A DNA stretch of 64,000 nt, taken from assembly GCA_963693365.1 (NCBI GenBank), contig CAVNZM010000004.1, positions 13,082,001 through 13,146,000 on the forward strand. Direction: 5' to 3'. Positions 1-12,428 of the stretch are shown here, piece by piece (position 1 is the first letter of the stretch; the number at the start of each line of letters is the position of its first letter). A program made the translations under genes and the position numbers. The notes under the pieces are model-generated. The model made no database searches and was not told where the DNA came from. It saw only the letters and a list, made by a program, of their open reading frames with translations. The stretch comes from Amoebidium appalachense (taxonomy: Eukaryota; Ichthyosporea).

Positions 1-66
1 GTCCGAGAGCACTTAGGCCAGATGGGCACAGTCTACTCAGGGGTTCTTTAACCGTAAGAGCGCCCA

Positions 67-98
<32 letters not shown>

Positions 99-465
99 AC
101 ACACACACATACACACACACCCTCACGCCTCCGGAGCATCCCTCTCTCTCTTCTATCCCTACCTCGTCTTCCCGTATAACACACTATCTCTCTGCAGGGG
201 CCCCTCCTCCCTCTTACCCAAATTACACCTGTATACCATACTCCCCTCAAACCCCCTCCCCCCCTTCCCCTCCCTCTCCCGACCTACCAACACCACATAC
301 CCGCCCTAGTTCCACAAACCATAAAAAGCTGGGTTCCCGTATGAGCGGGGGGGGGGGGGCGTAGGACCACCCCTCACTATCTTCCTTCACCCGCTAAAAC
401 ACAGATGTATAGACGTTTAAACAGGTGCCGTCTCACTCCGAACCAAACGCTGTAAGCAGACATAC
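1..465. other. Left edge: COPA intron with C-tract
   Basis: No exon was recognised here. The stretch lies downstream of COPA exon 2 on the minus strand, so it is most simply intron. It holds a C-run of about 31 nt (68-98) followed by CA repeats and several pyrimidine-rich patches. I looked for the next conserved COPA block and did not find it, so the rest of that gene lies beyond the left edge. Confidence 0.5.
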
Positions 466-1246
466 CATCATGCTCGTCGAAGCGGTCAATCAGAGTGCCC
501 ATACGGTAGTCCCACAGCTGGATGACACCGCTGTGAAGACTGGCAAGGACCCATGGCCTCGTGGGGTGGAAAGACAGACCTGGAAATGTGACTTTTTTAG
601 TAAAAGAAAAGCAAGTGTAGCTTCACCTCTCTAGTATGGAAGAAAAGTTCTCACACCTAGAACCACGTAGACCAACACCGGACAACCCACACAGTTGAAA
701 CGCCGAACTCTCCTATCTTCTTCACTGGAGGAAGGTCAAGATCCAGCAAACATAGCAGCAAAACTATGCAATGCAACGAGTTGCATGAAGGCACCAAACA
801 TGCCCTCAAGTGCTCAAACACACCCTCACTCACTCACATCTGAATATGCCCATGCGCGTGCCAGAAAAAGCAAACACTACAAAAAGGCACCCATGCACGC
901 ACACGCACAAGCACAGCAACACCCACAATAATTCTTCAACCAACACATCACACAGTGTACACCAGAGGCGAGCCATTTGCAAACACCCAAAAATAGAATG
1001 AAACGATTATCTGGGTCACAAGTTCACTCAAAAAGCAGAACAAGATCGCATAACGCCATAGCAACAGCACCCTCAGGACTTTCTTATTGTGGATGCAGCT
1101 CGCCAGTCTCAATAACAGACGACACCAACCAGGATGAGGAAACGCTATACGCAACAGCTATATTCCATGGAAAAAGGAAGAAAAAGGCAAACCAAACGGT
1201 TCTCACCCTTTACACGGGCTGACTTGGTCTCGAACTTGGTCAGCAT
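466..1246 (-). CDS. COPA: Coatomer subunit alpha (alpha-COP), first two coding exons, partial
   Basis: Alpha-COP is a WD40-repeat scaffold subunit of the COPI coat, which drives retrograde Golgi-to-ER vesicle traffic. Exon 1 (1246-1207) encodes [13 protein letters not shown] and ends in phase 1 at a GTGAG donor. Exon 2 (579-466) follows a TTTCCAG acceptor, encodes [14 protein letters not shown], then [20 protein letters not shown], and ends in phase 1 at GTATGT. The start [19 protein letters not shown] and the first WD blade are characteristic of alpha-COP and nearly invariant in eukaryotes. Phases agree across the intron. The remaining WD repeats and the C-terminal domain lie off the left edge. 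The start codon is fixed by the conserved N-terminus. The gene is divergent from the TAF8-like gene. Identification is by family knowledge, without a search. Confidence 0.92.
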
Positions 1247-2222
1247 CTGTGTGATGGTAAACACGTGTTAGGTTTGCAGAGTAACAAAGAACCTAGCTAG
1301 TTTAGTGGTATTATGGCGTGAAAATGCGACCTAATACGGCAACATGCTTGCCCCGTCGCACCACGACCACGGCACAGTTGCTTTCCTCGCTCTGCCAGAC
1401 AAGACTCAGGATTCCAACTACAGGTCGCGTTCAAAGAACAACTGCAAAGAAAGATGGCATACCTTCGCCCCAAGCACGGCCGCTCCTGCCGTGTGCACAC
1501 CTAACTTGAGGTCAAACTATGTGCCAATAACTCCCTCCGTTCTAAAAACTAGTTTCACGCTCAGCTATGCTTTGACTCTGTCACACACAGCCGCCACGAA
1601 CTTCGTGAAAACGAGTTTTCAGGGTCGATCCAAAAATAGATTTTTGGTTTTATTTATCGTATGATTGATTGGTTGCAAGGGTCTATAGTGAATTTACATT
1701 GGTCCATGTTTTGTTGCTAAGCTTGTGATTGGATTTCAAACCTTCAACTTTTCTTTGCGTAATTGTTGGTCTTCGGAGTTTTTGCGCAAGTTTTGCATGA
1801 CGAGCCACAATCAGCTCTATGGGGAACAGAAGGAGTTTGGGGGGTATGCTGCCGGCCAAAATGCATATATGAACTAACCTCCATTTCCTCCGGATACACG
1901 TGACAACTACCAACATGCTCAAGCGGTACACCTGTATAGCATACCTAGGAAGGCAGATCAAGATAATAATAGGTAAATAATGTGTTTTATATTTTACAAT
2001 AATAGTCTTGTAGCTTAAGTCATAGTTGTAAGGTGACTTGACCTGAATGATAACGCTGAAGGTGCTCTGGTAAAAAGCAACCATGGTAAACTAGATCTGG
2101 CTGGCTTTTGCCCTTTTCAACTAACCAGCGAAGCGATTTAATTGGCGACATTTAGTTGTTGCTATCAAGTTTATTTTGCGCGCGGATACCTTGTATTTCT
2201 CTCTAGTAGCCAAAATGTCCAG
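1247..2222. promoter_or_regulatory. Shared divergent upstream region, COPA / TAF8-like
   Basis: About 975 bases separate the COPA start codon (minus strand) from the TAF8-like start codon (plus strand). I see no conserved coding sequence here, and the region is unusually free of homopolymer runs and microsatellites compared with its surroundings. It must hold both 5' UTRs and probably a bidirectional promoter. I could not place a convincing TATA box. This is inference from gene orientation only. Confidence 0.45.
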
Positions 2223-4307
2223 ATGGAGCCAACCAACAAACCCACGAGAGCCAAAAGAGGCAGTAGCAAGTCGAACACACCAAAGGGCAATGTTGACCTG
2301 GAACAGTATATGAATGGCATACTGCGTCGTGCTGTTGCAACAATATGCTACGAGGAAGGGTTTAGACGTGCTAGGCCCGCAACCCTAGACACGCTTGCTG
2401 ACCTGGTCTCTTCGTGTAAGTACCTAGTTGCCAGTAGTTTTTTTTAGTTGCCTTCTTAACCTTTTCTCTCTCTCTCCCTCCCTCCCTCCCATCCTCTCTC
2501 CCTCCCTCCCTCCCTCCCTCCCCCTCCCGCCCCCTCCCGCCCCTCTCTTACTGTGTTGTTCCCCTCTTTTCCCCTCTTTTTGCCCTGCGACCTCCCCTCT
2601 TCTCCCACCTGCCTTGTCTTCTTCTTCTTGTGGTGCTTGCATCAGATTGGGGTGTCCTTAATCCTTTGGCTTTCCCGCGTCTTGTATGATTCTCTCCCTC
2701 TGCCACTTTCCCTCCACCTCTCCCTCTTACTCCCCCCTTCTCCTTGTCCTGTCATCTCTCTCTTCCCTATTTTCTTTCTCCCTCCTCTTTTTCGCTTCTG
2801 AGTGTCCGTCTCCCCTTCTCTCCGTTAATGGAAGAATCAACGAAGGTCTGTGGGCAACAATGATACTTTTATGCTTAGAGTTTGGAACTCCTTTTCCTCT
2901 GTCCTTCCCCTCCTCCCTCTCCCTCCCTCCATTTCTCAGTCCCCCTCCCTCACTCATACTCTCGAAATTACTGATAGTATTATTAAGAATATAAATGGCT
3001 GTTGGAACCTTCTAGTAATCTGCACAATGAGCAGGCATGGCATTGTGGCTCTTGTAGCTGGGGGTTGCACTCGTCCCAATCTTATTGCCTCTTTCCCTAT
3101 ACCCCCCCTCCCCCCCCCCCCCCCCCCCTACCCCGCGGGGTGCCAGCTGCCCATGCCTGCCCACCTCTCCAAAGATGACCCTTGCTCCTACGGGTTGTGC
3201 ATATGGATGGGGCTTTTAGCTTTGGTTGTGCATATGGATGGTGCTTTTAGATTTTTTCCCTCTGTGTCCTCTCCATGTGGTAGTTTCCTAGCCCACCCTT
3301 TCATTCTCTTCTGTTTGGGTGCTTGAGATCTCCTCCATAGCATCTTCGCCCCCCTCCCCCCCCCCTCCCCCCCCCCCCCCCCCACCCCCAATAATCCCCC
3401 AACCCCCCACCTCCTGAACTGCACAATGCATTCATTATCCCCCCCCCCCCCCCCCCTATGCATACTCTTTATGTATAGTTTGCACTCTGCATCGCGTTAT
3501 CAGTTGTTCATGTGTACTTCGTAATTTATGACACATTCAACCCCCTCCCCCCCCCCCCCCCCGGCCTCCGACCTCATCTTCCCTCACACGTCCCTCTAAC
3601 CCCTATCCCCTTTGCCTTCCCCCCGGCCACCAAGTGCATCAGCATCCTCCCCATCCTCCCCCCCCCCTTCCCCTCCCCTCCTTTCCCCTTCACCGCTTAA
3701 TGCACCTTGCCCCTTCTCTACCCTTGCCTCCCGCCCTTGCGCCTTCTTTATATCAGTTGCTCCTTGCCACTACACCCTTATTTGGCTGGTAGCATACCAA
3801 CACCCTGATCAAACCACTCTTTTATTTGTTTTTTCGTCTGGACCAACCAATGACAAATGTGTATGCAGTCTGTTGGGCGGTTGGGCAGAGTGCAAGAGAG
3901 AGTGCCGAAGCGACTGGAAGGTCCGAGGTCAACGTGACTGATGTGGCCCGCTCGTTCCCGTTTTTGGGTAAGCAACGGCTTGTGTGGGTGTGGGTGTGGG
4001 TGGGTGGGTGTGGGCGTGTGTGGGTAGCTGGGTGGCTGGGTGGCTGAGTGGGTGGGTGGATGTAGGTGTATGTGCTCGTGCATTCATATTTGTTGGCTGT
4101 TTCGGCTCTCATCTCCTTCCTACCAATTGATGGTTCTGTTTTATCTCCAGGTGTGACTGCCAGGGCCCTTCGACCATATGCAGAGGCCTTTGCTGTATCC
4201 CATCCTCGATGTGAAGAGAACCAAGATGGTGACGAAGAAGGTGGGCACAAACATTCGTTATTATTTTCTCTTTCTCTGAACCCCCCCCCCCCCCCCCCCA
4301 CCTTCCA

Positions 4308-4381
<74 letters not shown>

Positions 4382-5136
4382 CCCCGGACCATTTACGGGG
4401 GAGTGGCTTTCTTTTGGCTTTACCAAGGCAGAAACACAACAACTACCTCACACAGACACACACTTCCGCACACCCACACTCGTGAACAATTTTTCTGCAG
4501 CTCACTGTACGGTCACTATGTGCCTTGCCCGTGCCTATTTATCATACTGCTGCCACTGAGCACCGTCCTTGTATTTGCAACCCCTCCTCCCCCCTCCCCC
4601 CCCCCCCCCCCCCCCCCCCCCTCCCTCCCCGGTGTTTTGGATTTCTGCTTCATGAACAACTCTGCTCGTTTTTGTCCAAGAAGGGATTATTCGTCTAAAT
4701 ATAGATATTACTGCTGAAACAAAGGATAGGCCGGGAGCCACACACACGTGTAAAGGAAACCATTATTTTGTAGAGGTGCGGAAATCCCTCTGGCAGTGGG
4801 CTCTGGTCAAGTGTTTTCTGCTTGCGCTTTTTCAATTCGAGTTGTGTGTTTTGTTTTTGTGGCTGATGTCTTTGCTCCCATGTCTGCCATCCTTTATGGC
4901 ATATCCCCCTTTTCTCCCTCCCTCCCTCCGTCGCCCTGCCCCCTCTCCCTCCGCCTCCACCCCTCTCTCTGGCGGTCCTGGTGCTAGTGCCAACACCACC
5001 CACCCGCGTCACCACTGCACTCTGTATGTGCTTTGCCTCCCTGCTCTCCTTTTTATCCACATGCTTCCATTCACCCATCATGCAGTGATTTTTTTGAACC
5101 GACATGCTCTGGTGCATTCAGCCACGAATTTGCTTT

Positions 5137-5203
<67 letters not shown>

Positions 5204-5405
5204 AGAGCATTGGGTTGATGAAGAGCGAGGAGGGGTAAAGAATAGAGAGCGAGGGTGTTGATTGTTCCTGCGGGGGGAGGGGGGAGGGGGGGGATTAACC
5301 CTGACACACCAAGTGCAAGCAAGAGTTCATTGTATGCTTCAGTCATTGGAAGGAAGGGCTCTGTGTTTGTGTGTGGTGGTGGGGGCTTTTTTCCTTTTCT
5401 TTTTC

Positions 5406-5493
<88 letters not shown>

Positions 5494-5922
5494 CGGGGGG
5501 AGGGAGAGGGGGAGGGGGAGGGGGGATGGAGGTCTTGGCCACACGGGGACCGCTAGGATTTGTATGTCTTTCAAACACTATGGATAGAAAACATTTCCTT
5601 TCACATTGGTGTTCTGCATCTACCTGCACAGGATGAGCATTAGGTGCTGCCACCCAAGCACAGGTTTCACATAGCCTCGTTGGATCTGACAAAAACATTG
5701 AACAGTACTAACGTCACCACTTAACCATGCAGAGTTCCAGCCAACCCCGATTGTCCTTCCCCCATCCGGTGTGCCCAAACCAGCCCCCCACCCCGTGTAC
5801 TCCTCAACCTCTGCTGCCACTGTGGCTAAAAATACCCTTAGTGACCCACCTTGTGTACCGGCTCATTGGCCACCGTTTCCTGCCCCCGATACGCTGGCTC
5901 ACGGCACTCATCCCACGGTATT

Positions 5923-5985
<63 letters not shown>

Positions 5986-6581
5986 GGGGGATGCACACGT
6001 CGGCAGCAGTGTTATGGTTGTCGTACGGGTAAAGGTTGTGCACCATGGATATATCTGAAGTTCTGCAGTTTTGAAGCTCTCTCATGCTCACCTTAACCGA
6101 ACAATTTCCAGCCTTTCCTCTTCTGATGGGCCCCCTTTGTCTCCTCCCGCCTTCCTGCTCTCAGTGTCCCGCCCCCTGGGGGGGGGGGGGGGGGGGTGAG
6201 TGATGGTATTGTAGAGCTCGTCATGGTGTGAATTGGGGCGGTCGAGGGGGTTTGGGGGTGCAATTGCAGTGGCTAAGACAAGCTGTTGACCTGGAGGAGA
6301 AGAGCAAATACGGTTCAAGGCATATCGATTTGTTCGGGTCAAGGGATGTTATGTCAGCAGGTGCTAACACCCAGCCTACCAAATTGGTCCATGCAGGGTA
6401 CGGCCACACATCAAGGGGTAGCCATGCCGGCTGCTAGTGCAGAAGAGGAGGCACAGGGTATGTTTATCGTTTGGTTGGTTGTCTTTTTTTTTTAACCATG
6501 CTTTTATTCTTTCCTTTCCTTTTTGTTCCTTTCATTTCTTGCTTTCTGGAGGGGAGACGGGGGAGTGTGTGGGTGCGTGGG

Positions 6582-6651
<70 letters not shown>

Positions 6652-6791
6652 AGCGTGTGCGCGCATGTGTGTGTATGTGTGTATATGTGTGTGCGTGCAT
6701 GAGCGCGCACACTCATGTATGTCTGGGAACATTTATTTGAGAGGAAGGAAACTATTAGGTGTGTGCGTCTATGTTTGGTGGTTGGGTGTGT

Positions 6792-6860
<69 letters not shown>

Positions 6861-6995
6861 AGTTGAAGGGTTTTCGCTATGTCTCTGTACTTGTAGATGT
6901 GGTCATCGTGATTTTGTGTGTGTGCGTGTGCGTGTGCACATGTGTGTGTGTGTTTTTGTGTGTGTCGGTGTGTCCGTGTGCGTGCTGTGTGGGTG

Positions 6996-7074
<79 letters not shown>

Positions 7075-8557
7075 ACCTGCCTGCCTGCCTGCCTGCCTGC
7101 CTGCTTGCGTGCGTGCGTGCGTACGTGTGTGCGTGCGTGTGCGATGTGCGTCCCGTGCGTGTGTGTGTGGCGTGTGTGCGTGTGTGTGTGTGTGTGTGTG
7201 CGTGTTAAAGGGGGGGGGGGGGGGGGGGGGGGGGGAGGGACTTCCTGATAAACAGGGACTTAGATGACGTGTGGGAGTGGAAATAGTTCCTGGGGCTGGT
7301 GAATATGTATGGCCATGTGTGGTTGTTGTTCCTTTCTTGTCTGTGTGTACGACCACCTGTCACAGCCTGTTTGCAAAGCGTTTTGTGTGTGCACTCATGC
7401 ACGTGTGCGTGCTTGCATGTGTGTGTGTGTTTGTGTGTGTGTGTGCGTGTACGTGTGGGTGTGTGCACATGTGAGTGCATGTGTTTTCGGGGGGATGCAG
7501 GGGGGGGAAGGCCGGGGGGGGGGGGGGGGGGGGAGTAGGAGGATTGCTAAGATCTGACTGAGCATTTTTTTTTCTGCAGGTGGTGTGCAGGACTCAGCAG
7601 CACCGGAGCAGTTAGTGTTGTGTCGGGCACTGGTGGCAGCTATCCTGGACAGACTACCCCATGAACAGCACCATACAGAGTCCATGGAAGACCTACCCCC
7701 ACTCATATTAAGTGCTATCGGATATGGTGAAGGGGAAACGACGGTTAGTGAACAGTTGGAATTAAAGAACGGTGAGTCGGTAGATGTGAGTGTGGGTGTG
7801 TCGGAAACGAAAACGGGGGAGGGGGATGTTGCTACTGTTGTGCAAGGGGTTGAATCTAAGAACGAACATGTTGAACAGGCGAGGACACCCTCCAGTCGCA
7901 GTCGGTTTGCACCTAGGATTAGCCAATCACGTATACCCGTTAAAAAGGCTGTGCAGAAACCAAGCGGGGAACGAATGATCGACACGAAGCAAGATACCGA
8001 CCCTGATTCAGACGGGATAGGTGCGAATGAGAAAGACGGTAAGGGTACGAAACGAAAACGAGGCGACGACGAATGTGGAATGAATGAAAAAACCATGAGA
8101 ATCGGCAAGGTTCAAATAGGAGCCAAGGATGGAAAGAAAAGGGGTAGAGGCCAAAGCGGAAACCATGCAGACACATCTGATGAAGATGACCGTGAAAGCG
8201 ACGATTCGGACAATGCAAGTGACCAATCCCCAGGCCCAAACCAGAAACGTGGAGCAACAACCACGGGGCAAAAACGACAGAAATCAACCGGCGATGTTTC
8301 TTCTCCGAAAAAAGAAATAGAGCACTTTGGGGAAGAGAAACGAAGTCTTAGAACAATCAGTAAGCCAAAAGGCAAGGAAACGAAACGGAATGTGAAAGAG
8401 CAGAGCGCAGTTGTTAAACGAAAGTAAAGATGGAGATGATAGTGTGACGGATAACGAGGGAGAAGCTGAGCTGCCTGCAACACCCAAACGTGAGCGTACG
8501 ATGGGACAAGGTCGAGCAGCAACAGGGGCAAAGAGGGGAAGGAAAAAAATTGACTAG
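2223..8557 (+). CDS. TAF8: TAF8-like TFIID subunit, six exons, C-terminal frameshift
   Basis: TAF8 is a histone-fold subunit of TFIID that pairs with TAF10. Proposed exons: 2223-2415, 3869-3967, 4151-4240, 5733-5917, 6358-6457 and 7580-8557. All donors are GT, all acceptors AG, and the phases agree. Exons 1-2 encode a histone fold (about residues 25-98), with [18 protein letters not shown] followed by TLADLVSSF and [10 protein letters not shown]. This matches the TAF8/bromodomain-associated layout. Exon 4 holds [14 protein letters not shown], corresponding to the proline motif after the TAF8 histone fold. Exon 6 is acidic and basic with NLS-like KRKR and KKRGRG. Its frame stops at 8425, but the next frame continues plausibly to KRGRKKID and a stop at 8555-8557, so a 1-nt indel around 8396-8424 is likely. 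The start at 2223 gives [13 protein letters not shown]; exon 5 is the least certain. Confidence 0.82.
3458..3545 (-). repeat. Copy of the G-tract-headed interspersed repeat family
   Basis: Read on the minus strand, this begins at a G-run, continues with a diverged TTGAATGTG-like head, then a block resembling CGAAGTACACA...GATGCAGAGTGCAA, and ends near TATGCATA. The same order of blocks occurs at 55434-55545 and 60593-60690. It is therefore a diverged, truncated member of the family best seen in the golgin-84 introns. It lies in TAF8 intron 1. Confidence 0.65.
5138..5490. repeat. Compound C/A tract and GT microsatellite in TAF8 intron 3
   Basis: A C-run (5138-5168) passes directly into an A-run (5169-5200), and a (GT)n block follows at about 5409-5490. 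TAF8 introns also hold C59 followed by G7 at 5925-5990, (GT)n at 6583-6650 and G-rich runs at 6803-6859. These are simple repeats with no coding signal. The long Pro, Gly, Cys-Val or Thr-His reading frames across them are artefacts. Confidence 0.9.
6991..7104 (+). repeat. (TGCC)n tetranucleotide microsatellite
   Basis: About 28 near-perfect copies of a TGCC unit run through this block, with one TACC variant near 7073. It is flanked by (GT)n and GCGT-type repeats, so the whole 6905-7205 interval is simple sequence. It sits in the last intron of the TAF8-like gene, about 480 bases before exon 6. Confidence 0.95.
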
Positions 8558-8805
8558 ATAGGGAACACACGGTAGATTGAGGTGTGTTGGTGGGGGTGGT
8601 GGGTCTGTGCATGTGGGTAGAAAGCGTGGTTAGGTAGATGGGTGTGTGGGTAGGATGGCGTTAGTGGATCGAGATTTGTGCTTCTTTATGGCAGGGCTGG
8701 CTGTGTGTCTTTAGGGAATGAAGACCGTGTGGTAGTTGTCCGAAAGTGTTTTTCTTTTCACCCATTTTCTTCTTATTTCTCTCGTTCCCTCTGTATCTTC
8801 CTCTT

Positions 8806-8851
<46 letters not shown>

Positions 8852-8865
8852 GTTTTTTTTTTTTT

Positions 8866-8896
<31 letters not shown>

Positions 8897-9744
8897 TTAA
8901 GTGCGAAGGGTTTCCTGTTATCTCATTCTCTTCTCTTACGCACTTGCCCCCCCCCCCCCCCCCCCCCCGTCACTGGGAGTAAGAACAGATTGCAAGAGCA
9001 ATATTGCTTTAACAACCGTATGAACAAATCGATAGGAAAACTGCATATATATTTCGTTTTTCGCTGTTGTAATTACTTAGAATGAATTGATGTTTGAATA
9101 AGGCACCTTTCCTCTGCTATTGTTTGTCCCATTACCAAGCACCACTTAATATAGTATGTGTTATTCTCCTATATATACGTATGGTCCCTTTTGAACTTGA
9201 TAATACAATGAGTTATTAGCAACGGCTATCTTCCAGTCCCCTGTGTCTAATATTAGTATCGGAGTGCACAGCCTGCAACTCATCCCCCCCTCCCCTCCCC
9301 CCCCCTCTCCCCACACGCACACACACACGCAAGCACACACAAGCACACACCACCCCACTCACCATCCTCATCCCATTTAACGTTCATCCCCTCCCTCCCC
9401 TCCCCTCCCTCCCCCCTCCCCCCCCCCCCCCCCTTCCCCCCTTTCACCGCACCTCTCGACCCATTCACCCCATCCACCCACCCCCACCCCACCCTCACAT
9501 TAACGACACAAATGCACACCGTGATGATTTGTCTTACATATGTACACTCACAGCCCGCCTGTTACAGTAGTCACCTTCCTCCTCCCCCCCCCCCCCCCCC
9601 CTCCCCCCCGGGGCCGCCGCCTGCCTGCCTGCCTGCCTGCTTCGCATTCACCCACGCCGGCCACACCCTCAAATAATGACACTGGCATGCACACAGCAAG
9701 GCCTAAACACACTTACAACCCATGCTGTTAAAACAGTACTCCCC

Positions 9745-9782
<38 letters not shown>

Positions 9783-9792
9783 TGCCCACAAC

Positions 9793-9833
<41 letters not shown>

Positions 9834-11205
9834 TCATCCTCCCCTTAATTCCGAATCCGTTTTATTATGCACTTGTGCTGAGTAAACATCCTTCGTCTCC
9901 ACACGTCCATTCCCCTTTCCTGCAAGCAAAATAGTGTAGGAAGACAGCCACAAATCCCCCTATACCTATATACAAATGTAGATGTGAGTGAGTAATGGGT
10001 GTATATTTATCCTGTAAATCCGGTGTATATATAGCTTGGGGCGCCGCAGGCGCTCCTCGTTTAGTGTGTGGCCGTGCTGGAAAACGCAGTACGCCACACA
10101 TGCACACGAAGGGCTGTGCTTCCACCGTCTCCCAAAATATGGGCCGTGTAAACCGTAGATGTGCAACAGGAGCAATTAAAAAAAAACCCCCCAAAATTCT
10201 ACCCACCCAAGCCCCGCCATCAAAGATCCAACGGTCGCAGGGGAAGCACATGAAGCCCCCCCAAAATGAAAAAGAACTCTCAGTACATTGTTGGATGAGC
10301 CAACGCAAAAGCAACTGTTTTCTAGACCCGCACCTTATTCTTTCGTTACGGCACTACTGACTTATAAAGATACCATTCGATAGACCCCCCTCTTCTCATC
10401 CCCCCCCTTCCTCTGGTGCAAAATTTTCCCTGTGAAAGGGGGGGAATTCGAATGGGTAATAGCTATCACCGTGTGGGGAGGGGAGGGAGGGGACGGAGTG
10501 AAGGAGCACAGAAAGGGGCCCCTGGGGGGGAGGAGGGAGGAGGAATGGGAATAGGGGGCTCTCGTTGCACGTTTTTGGGAAGGGTGAGGAGGATACAGCG
10601 AGGGAGGGGAGGGGGGGAGTGGGCTGGGGTGGAGGGAGGGCCGTGGGAGGAGGTAAAGCAGGGAATTTTGCACCCACTCTGCCATACATTATCTCCTCGT
10701 TTATTCATACACCTCGGATCAGGCCCCGGGCCAAAGTGTATGAATGCCAGAGGTGTGTAAAACACGAACATAACAGTTTCACCGGGTAAATTGCCATATA
10801 TGGTGTTGTGTCTACATTATCCTACGGGCGGTTGAGGACACTTGTTTGGGTGGTTAGACACCCTAGTTACCTATGCAGCTTCCACTCGCACCGTGCCCCT
10901 CCCTCCCCCCTGCTCAAGTGGGTTCGCTGGGTGACTCGGTACCTAACCTTTTGAAACATGCCAAAATCGATTTTCAAACCCAGAACAGTAGGCAAAAATG
11001 TACTACATGGTATAAATATTCGTCGCGAATAAGGCCTTTTCTACACAAGTCTTGAGTCTAGGAAAGTAGGGAGGTGTTCTACTTAGCGAAAATTCCCCCA
11101 TGCAAAAACTTCCTGTAACCCCCCCCCCCCCCCCCCCCCCCACTCCCCCTCCCCCCGCTCCCCCCCCCCCCCCCTCCCCCTCCCGCCCCCGCCTCCTCCC
11201 CCCCA
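8558..11205. other. Gene-poor interval after the TAF8-like gene
   Basis: No gene was recognised. It includes the 3' UTR of the TAF8-like gene, a (CT)n block at about 8810-8848 running into a T-run and a G-run (to about 8896), C-tracts at 8947-8968, 9584-9601 and 9749-9781, a CA repeat at 9796-9828, and G-rich DNA at 10475-10660. Unique-looking sequence at 9000-9280, 9880-10440 and 10680-11110 has open frames under 150 codons on both strands, without recognisable motifs. Confidence 0.6.
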
Positions 11206-11668
11206 GGGCCCAACCACATCGGCAGAGTCAATTGTAAAAAGCAGAATTATTCTGCAAAAGCGGAATAATTCTGCAAAAAGCACAATTATTCTGTTTTTGC
11301 AGAATAATTCTGCAAAAGCAGAATCACTCTGCTTTTAGCAGAATCACTCTGCTTTTAGCAAAATTATTCTGCTTTGCAGAATTATTCTGCTTTTAGCAGA
11401 ATTATTCCGCAAAAAGCAGAATCATTCTGCTTTCGGCAGCAGAATAATTCTGCTTTCAGCAGATTGATTCTGCTTTTAGCAGATTGATCCTGCTATTTGC
11501 CGAGTGATTCTGCTTTTAGCAGATTGATTCTGCTTTTGCAGAATAATAATTCCTTTAAGTAGATTGATTCTGCCTTTGCAGAATGATTCTGCTTTTTGCA
11601 GAATAATTCTGCTTTTTGCAGAATAATTCTGCTTGGAGCAAGTTGACTCAGCCGATGTGGTTGGGCCC
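11206..11668. mobile_element. Foldback (MITE-like) element with terminal inverted repeats and palindromic core
   Basis: The left end (11206-11232) begins GGGCCCAACCACATCGGC. The right end (11642-11668) is its inverse, ending GCCGATGTGGTTGGGCCC, and about 25 of 27 positions pair. Between them, 11236-11638 is a degenerate array built from AGAATTATTCTGC alternating with CTTTTAGC or CAAAAAGC, itself full of short palindromes. It has no coding capacity. Inverted ends around a palindromic interior resemble a non-autonomous foldback DNA transposon. Poly-C DNA on both sides hides any target-site duplication. Confidence 0.75.
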
Positions 11669-12396
11669 TCCCCCCTCCCCCCTCCCCCCCCCCTCCCCCC
11701 TCCCCCCCACTTCTCCCTCACCCATGTCACCCAGGTGTCCCATCCTCCCGTAAGATTGTTGATAAGGAGTATTACCCCCCCCCCCTCTTCCCAACTCTTC
11801 CCTGTCCCTCATCATGCGGATGCGCGGCCTGCGGCCATCTATAACTATGCCGCGGCGTTATAAGTCAAAGTGCTAGCCGGGAGTGCCCTGCCCCCCCCCC
11901 CCCCCCCCCTCCCCCCACCCACCCACTCACCCACTCACCCACCACCACCACCACCGCCCCCCCCCCTCCCCCCCCTCCCCACTACACCGTTTCCCCCTTT
12001 ATTACACACAGGCACACCGGCACACCCCACCCAGCCCTCATTCCCCCTCAAAACACAGGCTTCTATACACACCTCCTTACTCACACAGCATGTGACACAA
12101 CATGACTGATTATGCAGGCCACAGAGGTTTGAAATTACTATGGTAACGTTGATATCTACCTCCCTCTAATTAGGGGTGGTGACCAGTAGCAAGGAATCTT
12201 GGGATAGAATTCGGAATTTTGATGTATTCGAGATAAACTTAGGAATTCGCTCATCATTAGTCGTCAATTAAAGTTCTATAAAGTTCTGCGCTTCGACGGT
12301 CAGAAGATTCCTGCATTAGCTCTACAGGAATCAGTCGTGGCTCCTCCTTCCCTTCTACCCTCTCCACAGTGATTGCACAATGCAAAAAGACCGAGC

Positions 12397-12428
<32 letters not shown>

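Noticed and set aside
4500-4560. Additional TAF8 exon after CTGCAG at 4499
   Set aside because: It would require an extra donor and soon meets a stop. Exon 3 joins exon 4 (5733) directly in phase.
6918-7208. Cys-rich repeat protein encoded by the TGCC block
   Set aside because: All three frames are open because the unit lacks stops. It lies in an intron of the TAF8-like gene.
9865-10314. 149-codon minus-strand frame
   Set aside because: It has no recognisable motif, is interrupted in conserved-looking parts, and lies in repeat-flanked DNA. I treat it as chance.
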